A stretch of 64,000 nt of DNA from Streptomyces profundus (GCF_020740535.1 NZ_CP082362.1:4586501-4650500), one strand, 5' to 3'; shown: positions 8,891 to 20,836, numbered from the stretch's first letter. Notes: generated by a model not told the origin, from the sequence alone. Translations and numbers: made by a program.

Positions 8891-9694
8891 CTATCGCGGA
8901 TCGGACAGCTGCGCCTGGTGGTGCGCGCTCGGCGCATGGCCGGTCACCCGCCGAAAGGCGACGGTGAACGCGCTCGGGCTGGTGTAGCCCACGGCCCGCG
9001 CCACCTCGGCCACCGGGGTTCCCCCGGCCAGCAGCGCGAGCGCCAGATGCACCCGGAGCACCGCACGCCACGCGGAGAAGCTCAGCCCGGTGGAGTCGGC
9101 GAAGGCGCGGGCCAGCGTCCGGGTGCTCACCCCGAGCTGCGCGGCCCAGTCGGCCAGGCCGCGCTCGTCGGCCGGATCGGCCGCGACGGCCGCCGCGATC
9201 TCCCGGACCCTGGGGTCGTCCGGCAGCACCACATGGTGGTCACGTGGGGCCGGACGCAGCAGGTCGAAGACGACCGCCTCGGCCCGCGCCCTGGCGTCCG
9301 GGGCGAGCTCGGCGTCCGTCAGATGCAGCAGCAGCTCGTGGAGCAGCGGAGTGACCTCGACCGGGACCGGCTCACGTGGCACATCGGTGGCGGCGGACGG
9401 GGCGAAGAAGCCGGCGTGGTAGCTGGTGCCGTCCGCCGCGCTGCCGGCGTGTCCGACGCCGGCCGGTATCCACAGGCCGACCCGCGTCGGCAGCGCCCAA
9501 CGCCGGGCGCCGATCGAGACGTTGAGCACCCCCCGCACGCTCCAGATCAGCTCGTGCACCGGGTGGCTGTGCGCGGTCCAGCGGGTGGGGCGGGTCAGCG
9601 TCTCGGCCTCGCCGACGATGCCGAACGGGATGCGCGGCTCGCCCGCCGGGCTCCTCGTCTCGGTGCCCACCACGCGCCGCGCGCCGCCGCCCAT
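8891..9694 (-). CDS. AraC-family regulator with N-terminal cupin domain
   Basis: This 267-residue protein has an N-terminal cupin-like sensor with HSHPVHELIWSVRG near residues 42-55, and a C-terminal AraC DNA-binding domain with two helix-turn-helix units (DWAAQLGVSTRTLARAFADSTG and VAEVARAVGYTSPSAFTVAFRRVTG). The ATG at 9694 has a strong GAGGGGGA ribosome site. It is co-directional with, and just upstream of, the siderophore importer. AraC regulators beside siderophore systems often sense the ferri-siderophore, but control of this operon is only inferred. A separate transcript is likely because the iron box lies between them. Confidence 0.9.
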   Translation of the reverse strand: MGGGARRVVGTETRSPAGEPRIPFGIVGEAETLTRPTRWTAHSHPVHELIWSVRGVLNVSIGARRWALPTRVGLWIPAGVGHAGSAADGTSYHAGFFAPSAATDVPREPVPVEVTPLLHELLLHLTDAELAPDARARAEAVVFDLLRPAPRDHHVVLPDDPRVREIAAAVAADPADERGLADWAAQLGVSTRTLARAFADSTGLSFSAWRAVLRVHLALALLAGGTPVAEVARAVGYTSPSAFTVAFRRVTGHAPSAHHQAQLSDPR

Positions 9695-9765
9695 CGCCGT
9701 CCCCCTCCACGCGCCGCCCTGTTTCGGCCAGCCAGCGTAGCCGGGGGCGCCGGCCGGACAGGCCC

Positions 9766-10017
9766 TCAGTCGATCCAGATCCAGATCGCGTAGACGACGA
9801 AGAACGCCACGAAGAGCGCCGTCAGCACCCAGACGGCGGTGAGCGGCACGGCGGCCCAGCCCCTGCTCGGGGCGGGCTCCTCGTCGGGGCCTGTGAACGA
9901 GGTGCCGCTCTCCGCCGGCGGCGTCTCGCCCGGCGCGGTCTCACCGACGCGGCCTGGGGCGCCCGGACGGTACCCGGGCGTGTGATCCGGATCGGGATCC
10001 GGGTTCGGGTCAGTCAT
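9766..10017 (-). CDS. Small single-pass membrane protein (DUF6480-like)
   Basis: This 83-residue protein has an Asp/Pro-rich N-terminus (NPDPDPDHTPG), a GETPPAESGTSFTGP segment and one C-terminal membrane helix (VWVLTALFVAFFVVYAIWIW). The layout strongly resembles the DUF6480 family of actinomycetes, which has no known function. It starts at the ATG at 10017. The following 230 bp upstream (to 10247) hold no convincing gene on either strand. Confidence 0.7.
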   Translation of the reverse strand: MTDPNPDPDPDHTPGYRPGAPGRVGETAPGETPPAESGTSFTGPDEEPAPSRGWAAVPLTAVWVLTALFVAFFVVYAIWIWID

Positions 10018-10247
10018 GGCCGACGGGTACCAACCTGGACGGTTACTACACCCGACGCCGTCCGGAAAGCGGAAACAACGCGGCGGAGAGGGGCGGCGAC
10101 GAAATCGCCGGGAACTTTCTCCCGCTTCCAGGCGACACCGCCGAAGGATCTTTTCGCGCCCTCGGGCATTTCCCCGTCCAGGGCCCGGCGGTAATTCCCG
10201 ACGGGCGAAAAAGGGCGCAAGGAAAACCGTTGTCAGGTGACGCGACG

Positions 10248-11366
10248 TCAACTCCGGTCGGCCGGGGAGGTCGCCGCCGGCTCCTCGTCCTGGGCGGGCT
10301 TTCGGGTGCCGGCGTTCCCGCGAGGGCGCAGGCGGATGACGACGGCGACGACGGCCAGCGTGAACAGCAGCAGGCCCAGCCAGAGCACCCACTTCTCCGG
10401 CCAGGGCGGCGGGGAGGAACCGCCCTCGGGGGAGCGACCGCCGTCGATGCCGGTGACGACGACCGCCACCAGGCCGAGGAGGGTGGCCCCCACCACGATC
10501 CGGCCGGCCAGCCGCGCGCTGATCGGCAACGCGCGGTCGCGGCGGCTCGACTCGCCCAGCCGGAGCCGCTCGCCCGAGCGGGCCGGGGAGAGCAGCCGCC
10601 AGAGCAGTAGACCGGCGATGGGTATCTGGGTCAGCCAGAGGAAGGTGCGGAACGGGCCGTCGTACCATGCCTGGCTGCTGTACAGCAGGGTGTGCCAGGC
10701 GCTGAGGATATAGACCACGATGACAAAGCGGTGCACGGCCAGCCACATCCGGGGGCCGGTGCGGTGGCGCAGGTAGAACGCCAGGCCCAGCGGGATGGCG
10801 AGGTAGAGCGCGAGCAGCCCGACCAGGATGGCGACCCGCCCGGTGCCGGTGGCGTATCCGCCGGGCACGAAGCTGTCGACGAAGGCCGTCCACACACTGC
10901 GCCCGAACGACCAGCTCTCCCGGTTGTCCCTGATCTGGTCGGTGAAGAAGAAGAACGCGTGCATGAACATCAGCCCGATGGTGGTCAGGCTGGTGGTGCG
11001 GTGCCACTTCTCCAGGCGGGCGGCCGGCAGCCAGCCCCAGCGGGGGCGTGGCCCCGAGCGCATCAGCCCGAACACCACGGTGATGTAGGCCCACAGCATC
11101 GCCGACCAGCCGAATGCCTGGCACATCCAGTACATCCAGAACTTGTCGGCGTCCGCGAGCATCGGCATGATCTTGATCGTCGCCGAACTGCCGTTCTCCA
11201 CGCGGACATAGAGCAGCCAGTAGATCAACCCGGTGATCACCAGGGCCAGCGAGGCATCGGGCACCGCGGCCCGAAGATCGGCGCGGAGACCGGCCCAGTC
11301 GAAGCGAGCCCGGCGCTTTCGCTCCCGTTTTGGGGAGGAGACCGCCGATTCGGAGACCTCTGCCAT
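10248..11366 (-). CDS. Ferric-reductase-like polytopic membrane protein
   Basis: This 372-residue protein has about eight hydrophobic helices. Paired histidines sit in membrane segments (EKWHRTTSLTTIGLMFMHAFFFF, then WLAVHRFVIVVYILSAWHTLLY), as in the heme-binding transmembrane domain of ferric reductases and NADPH oxidases. No FAD/NAD-binding half follows; the C-terminus is a last helix plus a charged tail, so an electron donor partner would be needed. The ATG at 11366 has GGAGT just upstream; a GTG lies one codon before it. The name is based on the histidine pattern and topology. A cytochrome-b-like function is the main alternative. Confidence 0.65.
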   Translation of the reverse strand: MAEVSESAVSSPKRERKRRARFDWAGLRADLRAAVPDASLALVITGLIYWLLYVRVENGSSATIKIMPMLADADKFWMYWMCQAFGWSAMLWAYITVVFGLMRSGPRPRWGWLPAARLEKWHRTTSLTTIGLMFMHAFFFFTDQIRDNRESWSFGRSVWTAFVDSFVPGGYATGTGRVAILVGLLALYLAIPLGLAFYLRHRTGPRMWLAVHRFVIVVYILSAWHTLLYSSQAWYDGPFRTFLWLTQIPIAGLLLWRLLSPARSGERLRLGESSRRDRALPISARLAGRIVVGATLLGLVAVVVTGIDGGRSPEGGSSPPPWPEKWVLWLGLLLFTLAVVAVVIRLRPRGNAGTRKPAQDEEPAATSPADRS

Positions 11367-11633
11367 CACACAACTCCGTTTTCCGTATGGCTCGCCGACG
11401 GGTCATCAAGGTGAATGTCCCGTGGCGACATGGTGGCCCCGCGCTCCCTGCCGTGAAGAATAACGACGTTCTCTCCGCAGAGGAAGACATCGATCCTGTT
11501 TCGGATTTCCCACAACCGACGGGAAATTGGGGGAGAAAACTGGTGGGGGGCGGGAACTTGTGCGCCGTCGGAAACGACGCCCGGGCCCCGGACGCGGCGG
11601 CGTCCGGGGCCCGGGGCGGAGAGGGAGGGAGCG

Positions 11634-14042
<2,409 letters not shown>

Positions 14043-14114
14043 GTGCTCTCCCTCGTCGTGGCGGGGCCCCCGCCTTCGGTGTGGTGCCGCGGGTGTGGAC
14101 GGACCCGACGCGGG

Positions 14115-14530
<416 letters not shown>

Positions 14531-14531
<1 letters not shown>

Positions 14532-14980
14532 CACGCTAGACGCGGTCCAGGCGGCCCCGCTTCTCGATTCCTGACCGGTCTGGTCACCTGTTGCGCCAGA
14601 CACGACGGTATGCCGGCGGTGGCGCTCGCCGCCTCCCGCCGGTAGACGCTGGGCGGCATGCCGACCAGCTCGGTGAACCGGCTGCTGAAGGTGCCGAGCG
14701 AGGAGCACCCGACCGTGAAGCAGACCTCGGTGACGCTGAGGTCCCCCCGGCGCAGCAGCGCCATCGCGCGCTCGATGCGGCGCGTCATCAGGTAGGCGTA
14801 CGGCGACTCACCGTAGGCGAGCCGGAACTCACGGCTCAGATGCCCGGCCGACATGTTCACCCCCCGGGCGAGGGCCTCGACGTTCAACGGCTGCGCGTGC
14901 TCCCGATCGATCCGGTCACGCACCTGGCGCAGCAGCGCGAAGTCGCGCAGCCGCTGGGCCGGATCGCTTCTGCTGGTCAC
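14531..14980 (-). CDS. AraC-family regulator, DNA-binding domain only
   Basis: This 149-residue protein consists almost only of the AraC double helix-turn-helix (LNVEALARGVNMSAGHLSREFRLAYGESPYAYL, then VTEVCFTVGCSSLGTFSSRFTELVGMPPSVYRR). The GTG at 14980 gives the compact protein; the longer open frame upstream is Arg/Pro-rich and lacks domain features. It lacks a sensor domain, as in SoxS/MarA-type short regulators. It is coupled by a 1-nt overlap to the VOC gene downstream, which it probably regulates. Confidence 0.88.
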
Positions 14981-15285
14981 AGCCGCGATGGTGCCACGGC
15001 CGCCTCCGGCGAGGCCAGCCGCGCCCCCGCGGGCGTCGCCTCCAGCGGGGTTCGGGGCGGTGCGCCGAGAGCCCGGTCGGGGCGTGTGGCGCGCCCGGCG
15101 GGGTTTGGGGCAGGGCCCCGGGGGGCCGGTCCCGGGACGGTTGGCTCGGGGGTGGCCGGTCGCCGTGTTCACGGTGGTGGGGCGCCGTGGGGGAACTTTT
15201 CCGGGTGGGGGCACGACCAGTTCTTGCGTGGGGTGTCCGTCGCGTCGGCGTCGTGCCCGACCCGGCCGTCGAACGGAGGTCACTC
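14981..15285. other. Divergent intergenic region, 305 bp, no gene
   Basis: This spacer between the short AraC regulator and the MFS gene is very G-rich. I see the ribosome site of the MFS gene (GGAGG at its 3' end) but no convincing -10/-35 pair, operator or small gene. Confidence 0.5.
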
Positions 15286-16494
15286 ATGGGCGGGCGCCGC
15301 GTCAGAGCCGCGTCACCGCCGGAGGCACTCGGTGGCGCGCGGTTCGCGCTGCTCGCCGGCGGGCTGCTCGTCAACGTCGGCACCTTCGCGGTCTACCCGT
15401 ATCTGGCCGTGCTGCTGCGGGACCGGCTCGGCGTCGGGATGGCCCAGGTCGGCGTCGTCCTCGGGATCGCCACGCTGGCCCAGTTCGCCAGCGCCCCCCT
15501 CACCGCCGCGTTCGCCGAACGCTTCGGGCTGAAGCGGACGTTGACGCTCGCCACGTTCGGCTATCTGCTCGGTGCCGCCGCCTATCTGGGTGGGGTCGGC
15601 CGGCCCGCGCTGACGCTGCTCGGGCTCTTGCTGAGCTGCGGCGCCGGCGCGCTCTACTCGCCCGCCTACCGGGGCTATCTGGTGCAGTCCGCCGGCGTCG
15701 ACGAGCGTCCGAGGCTGGTGTCCGCCGGCAACGCGGCCGGCCAGCTGGGCATCGCCCTCGGGCCCGTCGTCGGGGCCTTCCTCCTGCACGAACCGACCCG
15801 GCTCTTCGCCCTGACCACCGTGCTCTACGCCTCGCTCGCCATCGGCCACTGCCTGCTGCGGCCCGAGCCGCCGCTCGATCAGGGGCCGGCCGTCGAGCCG
15901 TTCCGCCGGGTGCTGCGCGGCGTTGCGGTGCTGCCGTTCGCGGTGACCGTGCTGACCCACTACCTCTACATGCAGTTCTACCAGTACCTCTCGATCTTTG
16001 TGGACGGCCGGCTGCCGACCACCCTCTTCGGCGTGATCATGATGGGATACGCGCTCGGACTGGCCCTGGGGCAGCCGCTGTTGGCGCGGCGGATCGGTCT
16101 GGCGCGGTATCCGGCGGCGATGGCGGCGGGCTTCGGCTGCATGGCCCTGGGCATGGTGGCGATCGCCGGCGGAAGCGCCGCCGGGGTGGCGGTCGGCGCG
16201 CTGGCGATGAGCGGCGGCACGGCCGTGCTGTTCCTGAAGAACGACCTGGAGGCGTTGGCCTCCTCGCGGCGCTCGGCCACCGTGACCTTCGGCCAGCAGC
16301 GGCTCGCGGTCGGCATCGGCGCGCTGGCCAGCGGCGTGCTCGGCGGCAACCTCTACGGTCTCCTCGAACGCGCCGACCAGCTCGCTTGGTTCTGGCTGGC
16401 CGTCGCCGCCCAGTGCCTCCTGCTCCCGCCGCTGGCGCTGCTGGCCGGCCGCCGGCTCAGCCGTCCGAGGCGGCCGGCCGCTCGTAGACCGTGA
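15286..16494 (+). CDS. MFS transporter (12-TM drug-efflux type)
   Basis: This 402-residue protein has twelve hydrophobic segments. MFS landmarks include the loop between helices 2 and 3 (AAFAERFGLKRTL), the internal RPRLVSAGNAAGQLGIALGPVVGAFLL of helix 5 and a charged cytoplasmic middle loop. The ATG at 15286 has a clear GGAGG ribosome site (ACGGAGGTCACTC before ATG), so the upstream in-frame ATG at 15187 is not used. It is probably a proton-driven exporter of an unidentified small molecule. Its 3' end overlaps the opposing methyltransferase gene by 38 bp. Confidence 0.9.
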   Translation: MGGRRVRAASPPEALGGARFALLAGGLLVNVGTFAVYPYLAVLLRDRLGVGMAQVGVVLGIATLAQFASAPLTAAFAERFGLKRTLTLATFGYLLGAAAYLGGVGRPALTLLGLLLSCGAGALYSPAYRGYLVQSAGVDERPRLVSAGNAAGQLGIALGPVVGAFLLHEPTRLFALTTVLYASLAIGHCLLRPEPPLDQGPAVEPFRRVLRGVAVLPFAVTVLTHYLYMQFYQYLSIFVDGRLPTTLFGVIMMGYALGLALGQPLLARRIGLARYPAAMAAGFGCMALGMVAIAGGSAAGVAVGALAMSGGTAVLFLKNDLEALASSRRSATVTFGQQRLAVGIGALASGVLGGNLYGLLERADQLAWFWLAVAAQCLLLPPLALLAGRRLSRPRRPAARRP

Positions 16495-17215
16495 CATAGG
16501 AGCCCTCGCCACGGAACGGCTCCCCGCGCCAACCGCCCCACCGATGACGGCGTTCCAGGCCCGCCAGGCGGGCCATCAGATCGAGTTCGGCCGGCCAGGC
16601 GTACCGCATGAACGCCGGCGCCAGCCGGATCCCGCCGTCGCTGATCAGCACGTGGTGGCCCTCGAAGCGCTGCTCGACCGGATCGTGGCGCACGGCGGTG
16701 AGCCGGACATGGTCCAGGCCCACCTGGTGCGCCTCCACCCGCTGGTTCCGGTCGTAGCGCGCCACATCGGGCATCGGGCACTCCAGCACGAACCGGCCGC
16801 CGGGCAGCAGCCGCCTGGCCACGTTGGTGAAGCAGCGGACCTGCTCCTCCTGCGTCAGCAGGAAGAAGAAGGTGGAGAACACCACGAAGACCATGGCGAA
16901 CGCCGCGTCGGTGTCCGGGTCGACGTCCGCCATGTCGCCGATGGCCACCGGGATGTGCTCCCCGCCCGGCTTGGCGCGCATCCGGGCCACCATCGCCGCC
17001 GAGGCGTCGACGCCCCACAGGTCGACCCCGCGCGCCGCCAGCGGGATCGTCACCCGCCCCGTGCCGACGGCCAGTTCGAGCACCGGGCCCGCCGGGCCCT
17101 CCTCGATCAGCCCGGCCAACGCGTCGACGGCCTCGGTGGGGTCGAGCGTGGCGTGCCACTCGTCGTAGATGTCGGCGTTCAACTCGCCATAGGTCTCCGG
17201 ACCGTGGTTCTCCAC
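16457..17215 (-). CDS. Class I SAM-dependent methyltransferase
   Basis: This 252-residue protein has motif I VLELAVGTGRVTIPLA near residue 48, the acidic residue ending strand 2 (GVDASAAMV), motif II GDMADV and post-motif GGRFVLECPMP. The GTG at 17215 has GGAAG upstream and begins VENHGPETYGELNADIYDEWH, the usual N-terminal helix of this group. The longer frame to 17284 adds a low-complexity leader. The substrate is unknown; relatives modify small molecules. It is convergent with the MFS gene and overlaps it at the 3' ends. Confidence 0.9.
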   Translation of the reverse strand: MENHGPETYGELNADIYDEWHATLDPTEAVDALAGLIEEGPAGPVLELAVGTGRVTIPLAARGVDLWGVDASAAMVARMRAKPGGEHIPVAIGDMADVDPDTDAAFAMVFVVFSTFFFLLTQEEQVRCFTNVARRLLPGGRFVLECPMPDVARYDRNQRVEAHQVGLDHVRLTAVRHDPVEQRFEGHHVLISDGGIRLAPAFMRYAWPAELDLMARLAGLERRHRWGGWRGEPFRGEGSYVTVYERPAASDG

Positions 17216-17330
17216 GAGGCTTCCTTCCCGACACGGTTGGGGGCGACGGCCCGAAGGGCCGCCGATCGCCGAGGGCACACCCAACAGGTCGGCCCGCCGG
17301 GCGGCGAAGTTCCCGCCCGGGCCCGGGCTT

Positions 17331-18239
17331 CTACGGTCGCAGCACGAACCGTCCGCGCACGCCGCCCTCGGCGACCGCGCGGTGCGCGGCGGCGACCTGG
17401 TCGAGCGGCAGGACGGCGTGCACCCGTGCCGGCAACTCCCCCCGCGCGGTGGCGTCCAGCAGTGCGGCGAGCCTGGCGCGGTCCGGCTCGACCCCCACCA
17501 CCTCCACGGTCACGCCGCGTTCGGCGGCCGGCGCCATGCCCGGCCGCACCCCGACGAAGAGGCCGCCGTCGGCGACCAGCGCGACGCCCTCCTCCTGGAG
17601 CGTGGCGGCGTCGGCCACCGCGTCCCAACCGGGGGTGGCCGTCGTCAGGAACTCGGCGCCGAGGCCGCGCACGAACTCCTCGTCCGCCGCCCGCGCCAGC
17701 CCGGTGACCCGCCAGCCGCGCTCCGCCGCCAGCGACAGGACGTAGCCGCCGACCGCGCCGGCGGCGCCGGTCACCAGCAGGCTCCGCCCGGCGCCTTCGC
17801 CGAGCAGGTCGACGATCCCGGCGGCGGTCAGGCCGTTGAGGGGGACGGCGGCTGCCTCGGTCAGGTCGAGCCCGTCGGGCACCGGCGCCGTGTCCCGCGC
17901 GGGGACGACCAACTGTTCGGCGTAGGTGCCGAAGTCGCGGTCGAACCCGGTGACGAGCCCGGCGACGCGGCTGCCGACGGGCAGGTCCACGTCCGGGCCC
18001 GTGGCGACGACGGTGCCGGCGAAGTCCCAGCCGAGCCCGGTGTGTTCGGGCTGGTTGACGAGGCCCAGCTGGTGGAACACCCCGGCGACGACGCCGAGGT
18101 CGACGGGGTTGACCGCGGCCCCCGCGATCGCGACCCGGACCTCTCCCGGCCCGGGTTCCACCACGGGCACGTCGGTGATCTCGATGGCGTCGGGGCCGCC
18201 GGGGGTGCGGATGACCGCCGTGCGGAAGGTGCTGGGCAT
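17331..18239 (-). CDS. NADP-dependent quinone-oxidoreductase-like MDR protein
   Basis: This 302-residue zinc-free medium-chain dehydrogenase/reductase has an N-terminal GroES-like domain (GEVRVAIAGAAVNPVDLGV, GLGWDFAGTVVATG) and a Rossmann domain with LLVTGAAGAVGGYVLSLAAERGW. The C-terminus ends in the typical AHRAVAEGGVRGRFVL. The ATG at 18239 has a GGAGG ribosome site. It is divergent from an HxlR-type regulator with a dyad-symmetric operator candidate between them, an arrangement typical of electrophile- or quinone-responsive reductases. Confidence 0.92.
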   Translation of the reverse strand: MPSTFRTAVIRTPGGPDAIEITDVPVVEPGPGEVRVAIAGAAVNPVDLGVVAGVFHQLGLVNQPEHTGLGWDFAGTVVATGPDVDLPVGSRVAGLVTGFDRDFGTYAEQLVVPARDTAPVPDGLDLTEAAAVPLNGLTAAGIVDLLGEGAGRSLLVTGAAGAVGGYVLSLAAERGWRVTGLARAADEEFVRGLGAEFLTTATPGWDAVADAATLQEEGVALVADGGLFVGVRPGMAPAAERGVTVEVVGVEPDRARLAALLDATARGELPARVHAVLPLDQVAAAHRAVAEGGVRGRFVLRP

Positions 18240-18335
18240 GTTCGCCTCCGGTGGAAGGCCGCCCGCTGGGGCAGCCGTGCTGGGGGATGACCGTGCTGTG
18301 ACTCCACAATGGTTGGGTAACTCCCCAAGGGGAAG

Positions 18336-18355
18336 TAGGCACTTACAGGTGCGTA
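18336..18355. promoter_or_regulatory. Candidate HxlR-type operator
   Basis: TAGGCACTTACAGGTGCGTA is a 20-bp imperfect dyad with the pattern TA-GCAC-T..A-GTGC-TA (7 of 10 half-positions complementary). It lies in the 151-bp spacer between the MDR reductase and the HxlR regulator, close to the regulator start. Binding by the neighbouring regulator is inferred. Confidence 0.45.
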
Positions 18356-18390
18356 GCCCACCTCGTGGGAAGAGTGAGAGGGGACGGTCG

Positions 18391-18834
18391 ATGCCGACGA
18401 CGACGGCGGCCCAGCGGCGGGAGCGGGCCAAGGGGGAGTACGACGCGTTCTTCGCCGGCTGCCCCAGCCGCCAACTCCTCGACCGGATCTCCGGCAAGTG
18501 GGTGGCGCTGGTGCTGGCGGCGCTCGGCAGTGACGGCCCGCATCCGGAGGGGGTGCGCCCGGGCGAGCCCAGGGCGTTGCGCTACTCGGAGCTCTCCCGC
18601 CGGCTGGCCGGCGTCAGCCAGAAGATGCTCACCCAGACGCTGCGCTCCCTGGAGCGCGACGGCCTGCTCACCCGCACGGTGACGCCGACCGTGCCGGTCA
18701 CCGTCACCTACGAGTTGACGGATCTGGGGCTCTCGCTCCACGAGGTGATGCGGGGCGTCAAGGTGTGGGCGGAGGCGCATATGGACGAGGTGCGCACCCA
18801 CCGCGAGAGCTACGACGGCCGCGAGGACGTCTGA
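18391..18834 (+). CDS. HxlR-family winged-helix regulator
   Basis: This 147-residue protein carries the HxlR signature: a cysteine just before the domain (GCPSRQLLDRISGKWVALVLAAL), then RYSELSRRLAGVSQKMLTQTLRSLERDGLLTR and PVTVTYELTDLGLSL. The conserved N-terminal Cys (about residue 26) may act as a redox or electrophile sensor, as known in this family. The ATG at 18391 follows a GAGAGGGG ribosome site. It is divergent from the MDR oxidoreductase and probably controls both genes. Confidence 0.93.
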   Translation: MPTTTAAQRRERAKGEYDAFFAGCPSRQLLDRISGKWVALVLAALGSDGPHPEGVRPGEPRALRYSELSRRLAGVSQKMLTQTLRSLERDGLLTRTVTPTVPVTVTYELTDLGLSLHEVMRGVKVWAEAHMDEVRTHRESYDGREDV

Positions 18835-18969
18835 CGCGGCACGTTCTCCCCGGTGGGAGCGGTTCAGCGCGGTATTGTCCACGCCCCGCGCTGAATTGTT
18901 CGAACCCCGCCCCTACGCTGTGGTCAGTGAGTCAGCCGGATGGGGCGGAGGGACGCCGCCCCTGACGGC

Positions 18970-18977
18970 AAGCGCTT
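18970..18977. promoter_or_regulatory. Candidate LacI-type half-palindrome upstream of pectate lyase
   Basis: AAGCGCTT is a perfect 8-bp palindrome with the GCGC centre seen in operators of LacI-type sugar regulators. It lies in the 446-bp gap before the pectate lyase gene, about 300 bp from its start. No cognate regulator gene is adjacent. The site could be chance. Confidence 0.3.
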
Positions 18978-19027
18978 ACTCGCCGCCCGCTCGGCGGCCA
19001 TCGCCACCCCCCTCTCTCCACCCCCCA

Positions 19028-19074
19028 TTCCCCCTTTCTCCCTTCCCCCCTTCTCCCCTTCTCCCCTTCTCCCT
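19028..19074 (+). repeat. 47-nt pure polypyrimidine tract with tandem TTCTCCCC units
   Basis: Every base from 19028 to 19074 on this strand is C or T. From 19051 the octamer TTCTCCCC recurs in tandem. The tract lies in the gene-free stretch 18835-19280 upstream of the pectate lyase. Its leader position could affect transcription or translation, but no function is known. Confidence 0.7.
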
Positions 19075-19280
19075 GTTCTTCCTTCACCGCACCTCATCTC
19101 AGCTCCGCCCGACCAGGAGCTGACCCCCCGATCTGATGAGCGCTCCGCAGGGGCGGTGACCTCGGCATGCCGCGTCCCCTTCGGTCACCCGACGCCCCCG
19201 CGTCTGCTCGGCGTGCCCTCCGGGGCGCGGCCGACAGCACGTCGTGCACCCGCTGTTCGAAGACGAAAGGCGAACCCAGG

Positions 19281-20822
19281 ATGAGACAACCAATCGCGCT
19301 GCGACTCAAGTTCCTCGCGGCGTCGGCTCTGATGGCCATGGTGGCCACCACCGGTGTGGTGCTCTCGGCGCCCGCGGCGTCGGCGGCCACCGGCTCGGCG
19401 ACCGGCTACGCGACCCAGAACGGTGGCACCACCGGCGGCGCCGGCGGCCAGACCGTCCGCGTCAGCACGGGCACGGGCATCCACGAGGCCCTGTGCGGCC
19501 GGGCGAGCAGCAGCACCCCGATCGTCATCGAGGTCCAGGGGACCATCAACCACGGCAACACCAGCAAGGTGTCCGGTGGCAGCTGCAACACCGCCGACAA
19601 TGTGATCGAACTCAAGCAGATCAGCAATGTCACGCTTGTCGGTGTCGGAAACGGCGCTGTCTTCGATCAGTTGGGCATCCACGTCCGGGAGTCCAGCAAC
19701 ATCATCATCCAGAATGTGACCGTCCGGAACGTCAAGAAGTCCGGTTCGCCGACGTCCAACGGCGGTGACGCCATCGGCATGGAGGCGAACGTCCGCAACG
19801 TCTGGGTCGACCATGTCACCCTGGAGGCGTCGGGCGGCGAGTCGGAGGGCTTCGACGGCCTCTTCGACCTGAAGAACAACACGCAGTACGTCACGCTGTC
19901 CTACAGCATCCTGCGCAACTCGGGCCGGGGCGGGCTGGTCGGCTCCAGCGAGAGCGACACGTCGAACGGCTACATCACGTACCACCACAACCTGTACGAG
20001 AACATCGACTCCCGTGCGCCCCTGCTGCGCGGCGGCATCGGTCACATGTACAACAACCACTATCTGAGCGTCAACGACTCCGGGATCAACTCCCGGGCCG
20101 GCGCGCGCGCCAGGGTGGACAGCAACTACTTCGAGGACTCCAAGGACGTCCTCGGCACCTTCTACACCAACGAGGCCGGCTACTGGCAGGTCAACGGCAA
20201 CATCTTCGACAACGTGACCTGGTCCAGCCCGGGGAACCAGAACAACCCGGCCGGCCCCAACCCGCAGTCCAACACGTCGGTCTCCATCCCCTACTCCTTC
20301 AGCCCCGACGCCGCCAACTGCGTGCCGAGCGTGGTGCGCGACACCGCCGGCGCCAACAAGGGCAACCGGGTGTCGGACGGCAACTGCACGCCGCAGAACC
20401 CGGACCCGACCGACCCGCCGGACCCCACCGACCCGCCGGACCCGACGGACCCGCCCGGTGGCACCAACCTCAGCCTCGGCGGTGACTCCGACGGCAGCAG
20501 CAAGGCCAGCGGCACCTCCTACGGCCATGTGCGGGACGGCAACCTCAACACCTACTGGTCGCCGACCGGTTCGACCGGCTCCATCTCGATCAAGTGGGGC
20601 ACGGCGACCGCCGTCTCCGCCGTCAACATCGTTGAGGCCGCCGGTTCGGCCGGCACCATCGGGAACTGGCGGCTGCTGAACGCCGACACCGGCGCCGTGC
20701 TGGCCACCGGCAACGGGGCCGGCGCCGTCACCTTCGCCACCACCTCGCTGCGCAAGATCACCTTCGAGATCAGCAGCGCGAGCGGCACGCCGAGGGTCGC
20801 CGAGTACGAGACCTACGCGTAG
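19281..20822 (+). CDS. Secreted pectate lyase (PL1) with C-terminal discoidin-like carbohydrate-binding domain
   Basis: This 513-residue exported enzyme has a signal peptide of about 35 residues ending APAASA. The PL1 parallel beta-helix covers about residues 40-370 with family motifs VWVDHVTLE, FDGLFDLKNNTQYVTLSYSIL, ITYHHNLYENIDSRAPLLRGG and HMYNNHY; the Arg of SRAP is the expected catalytic base region and the Asp residues bind Ca2+. A PDPTDPP-type linker (about 374-394) leads to a ~115-residue domain resembling F5/8 type C (CBM32-like) modules. It cleaves polygalacturonate by beta-elimination outside the cell. A small ribosome site (GAAAGG) precedes the ATG. Confidence 0.92.
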   Translation: MRQPIALRLKFLAASALMAMVATTGVVLSAPAASAATGSATGYATQNGGTTGGAGGQTVRVSTGTGIHEALCGRASSSTPIVIEVQGTINHGNTSKVSGGSCNTADNVIELKQISNVTLVGVGNGAVFDQLGIHVRESSNIIIQNVTVRNVKKSGSPTSNGGDAIGMEANVRNVWVDHVTLEASGGESEGFDGLFDLKNNTQYVTLSYSILRNSGRGGLVGSSESDTSNGYITYHHNLYENIDSRAPLLRGGIGHMYNNHYLSVNDSGINSRAGARARVDSNYFEDSKDVLGTFYTNEAGYWQVNGNIFDNVTWSSPGNQNNPAGPNPQSNTSVSIPYSFSPDAANCVPSVVRDTAGANKGNRVSDGNCTPQNPDPTDPPDPTDPPDPTDPPGGTNLSLGGDSDGSSKASGTSYGHVRDGNLNTYWSPTGSTGSISIKWGTATAVSAVNIVEAAGSAGTIGNWRLLNADTGAVLATGNGAGAVTFATTSLRKITFEISSASGTPRVAEYETYA

Positions 20823-20836
20823 CGGCCCCCAAGACC

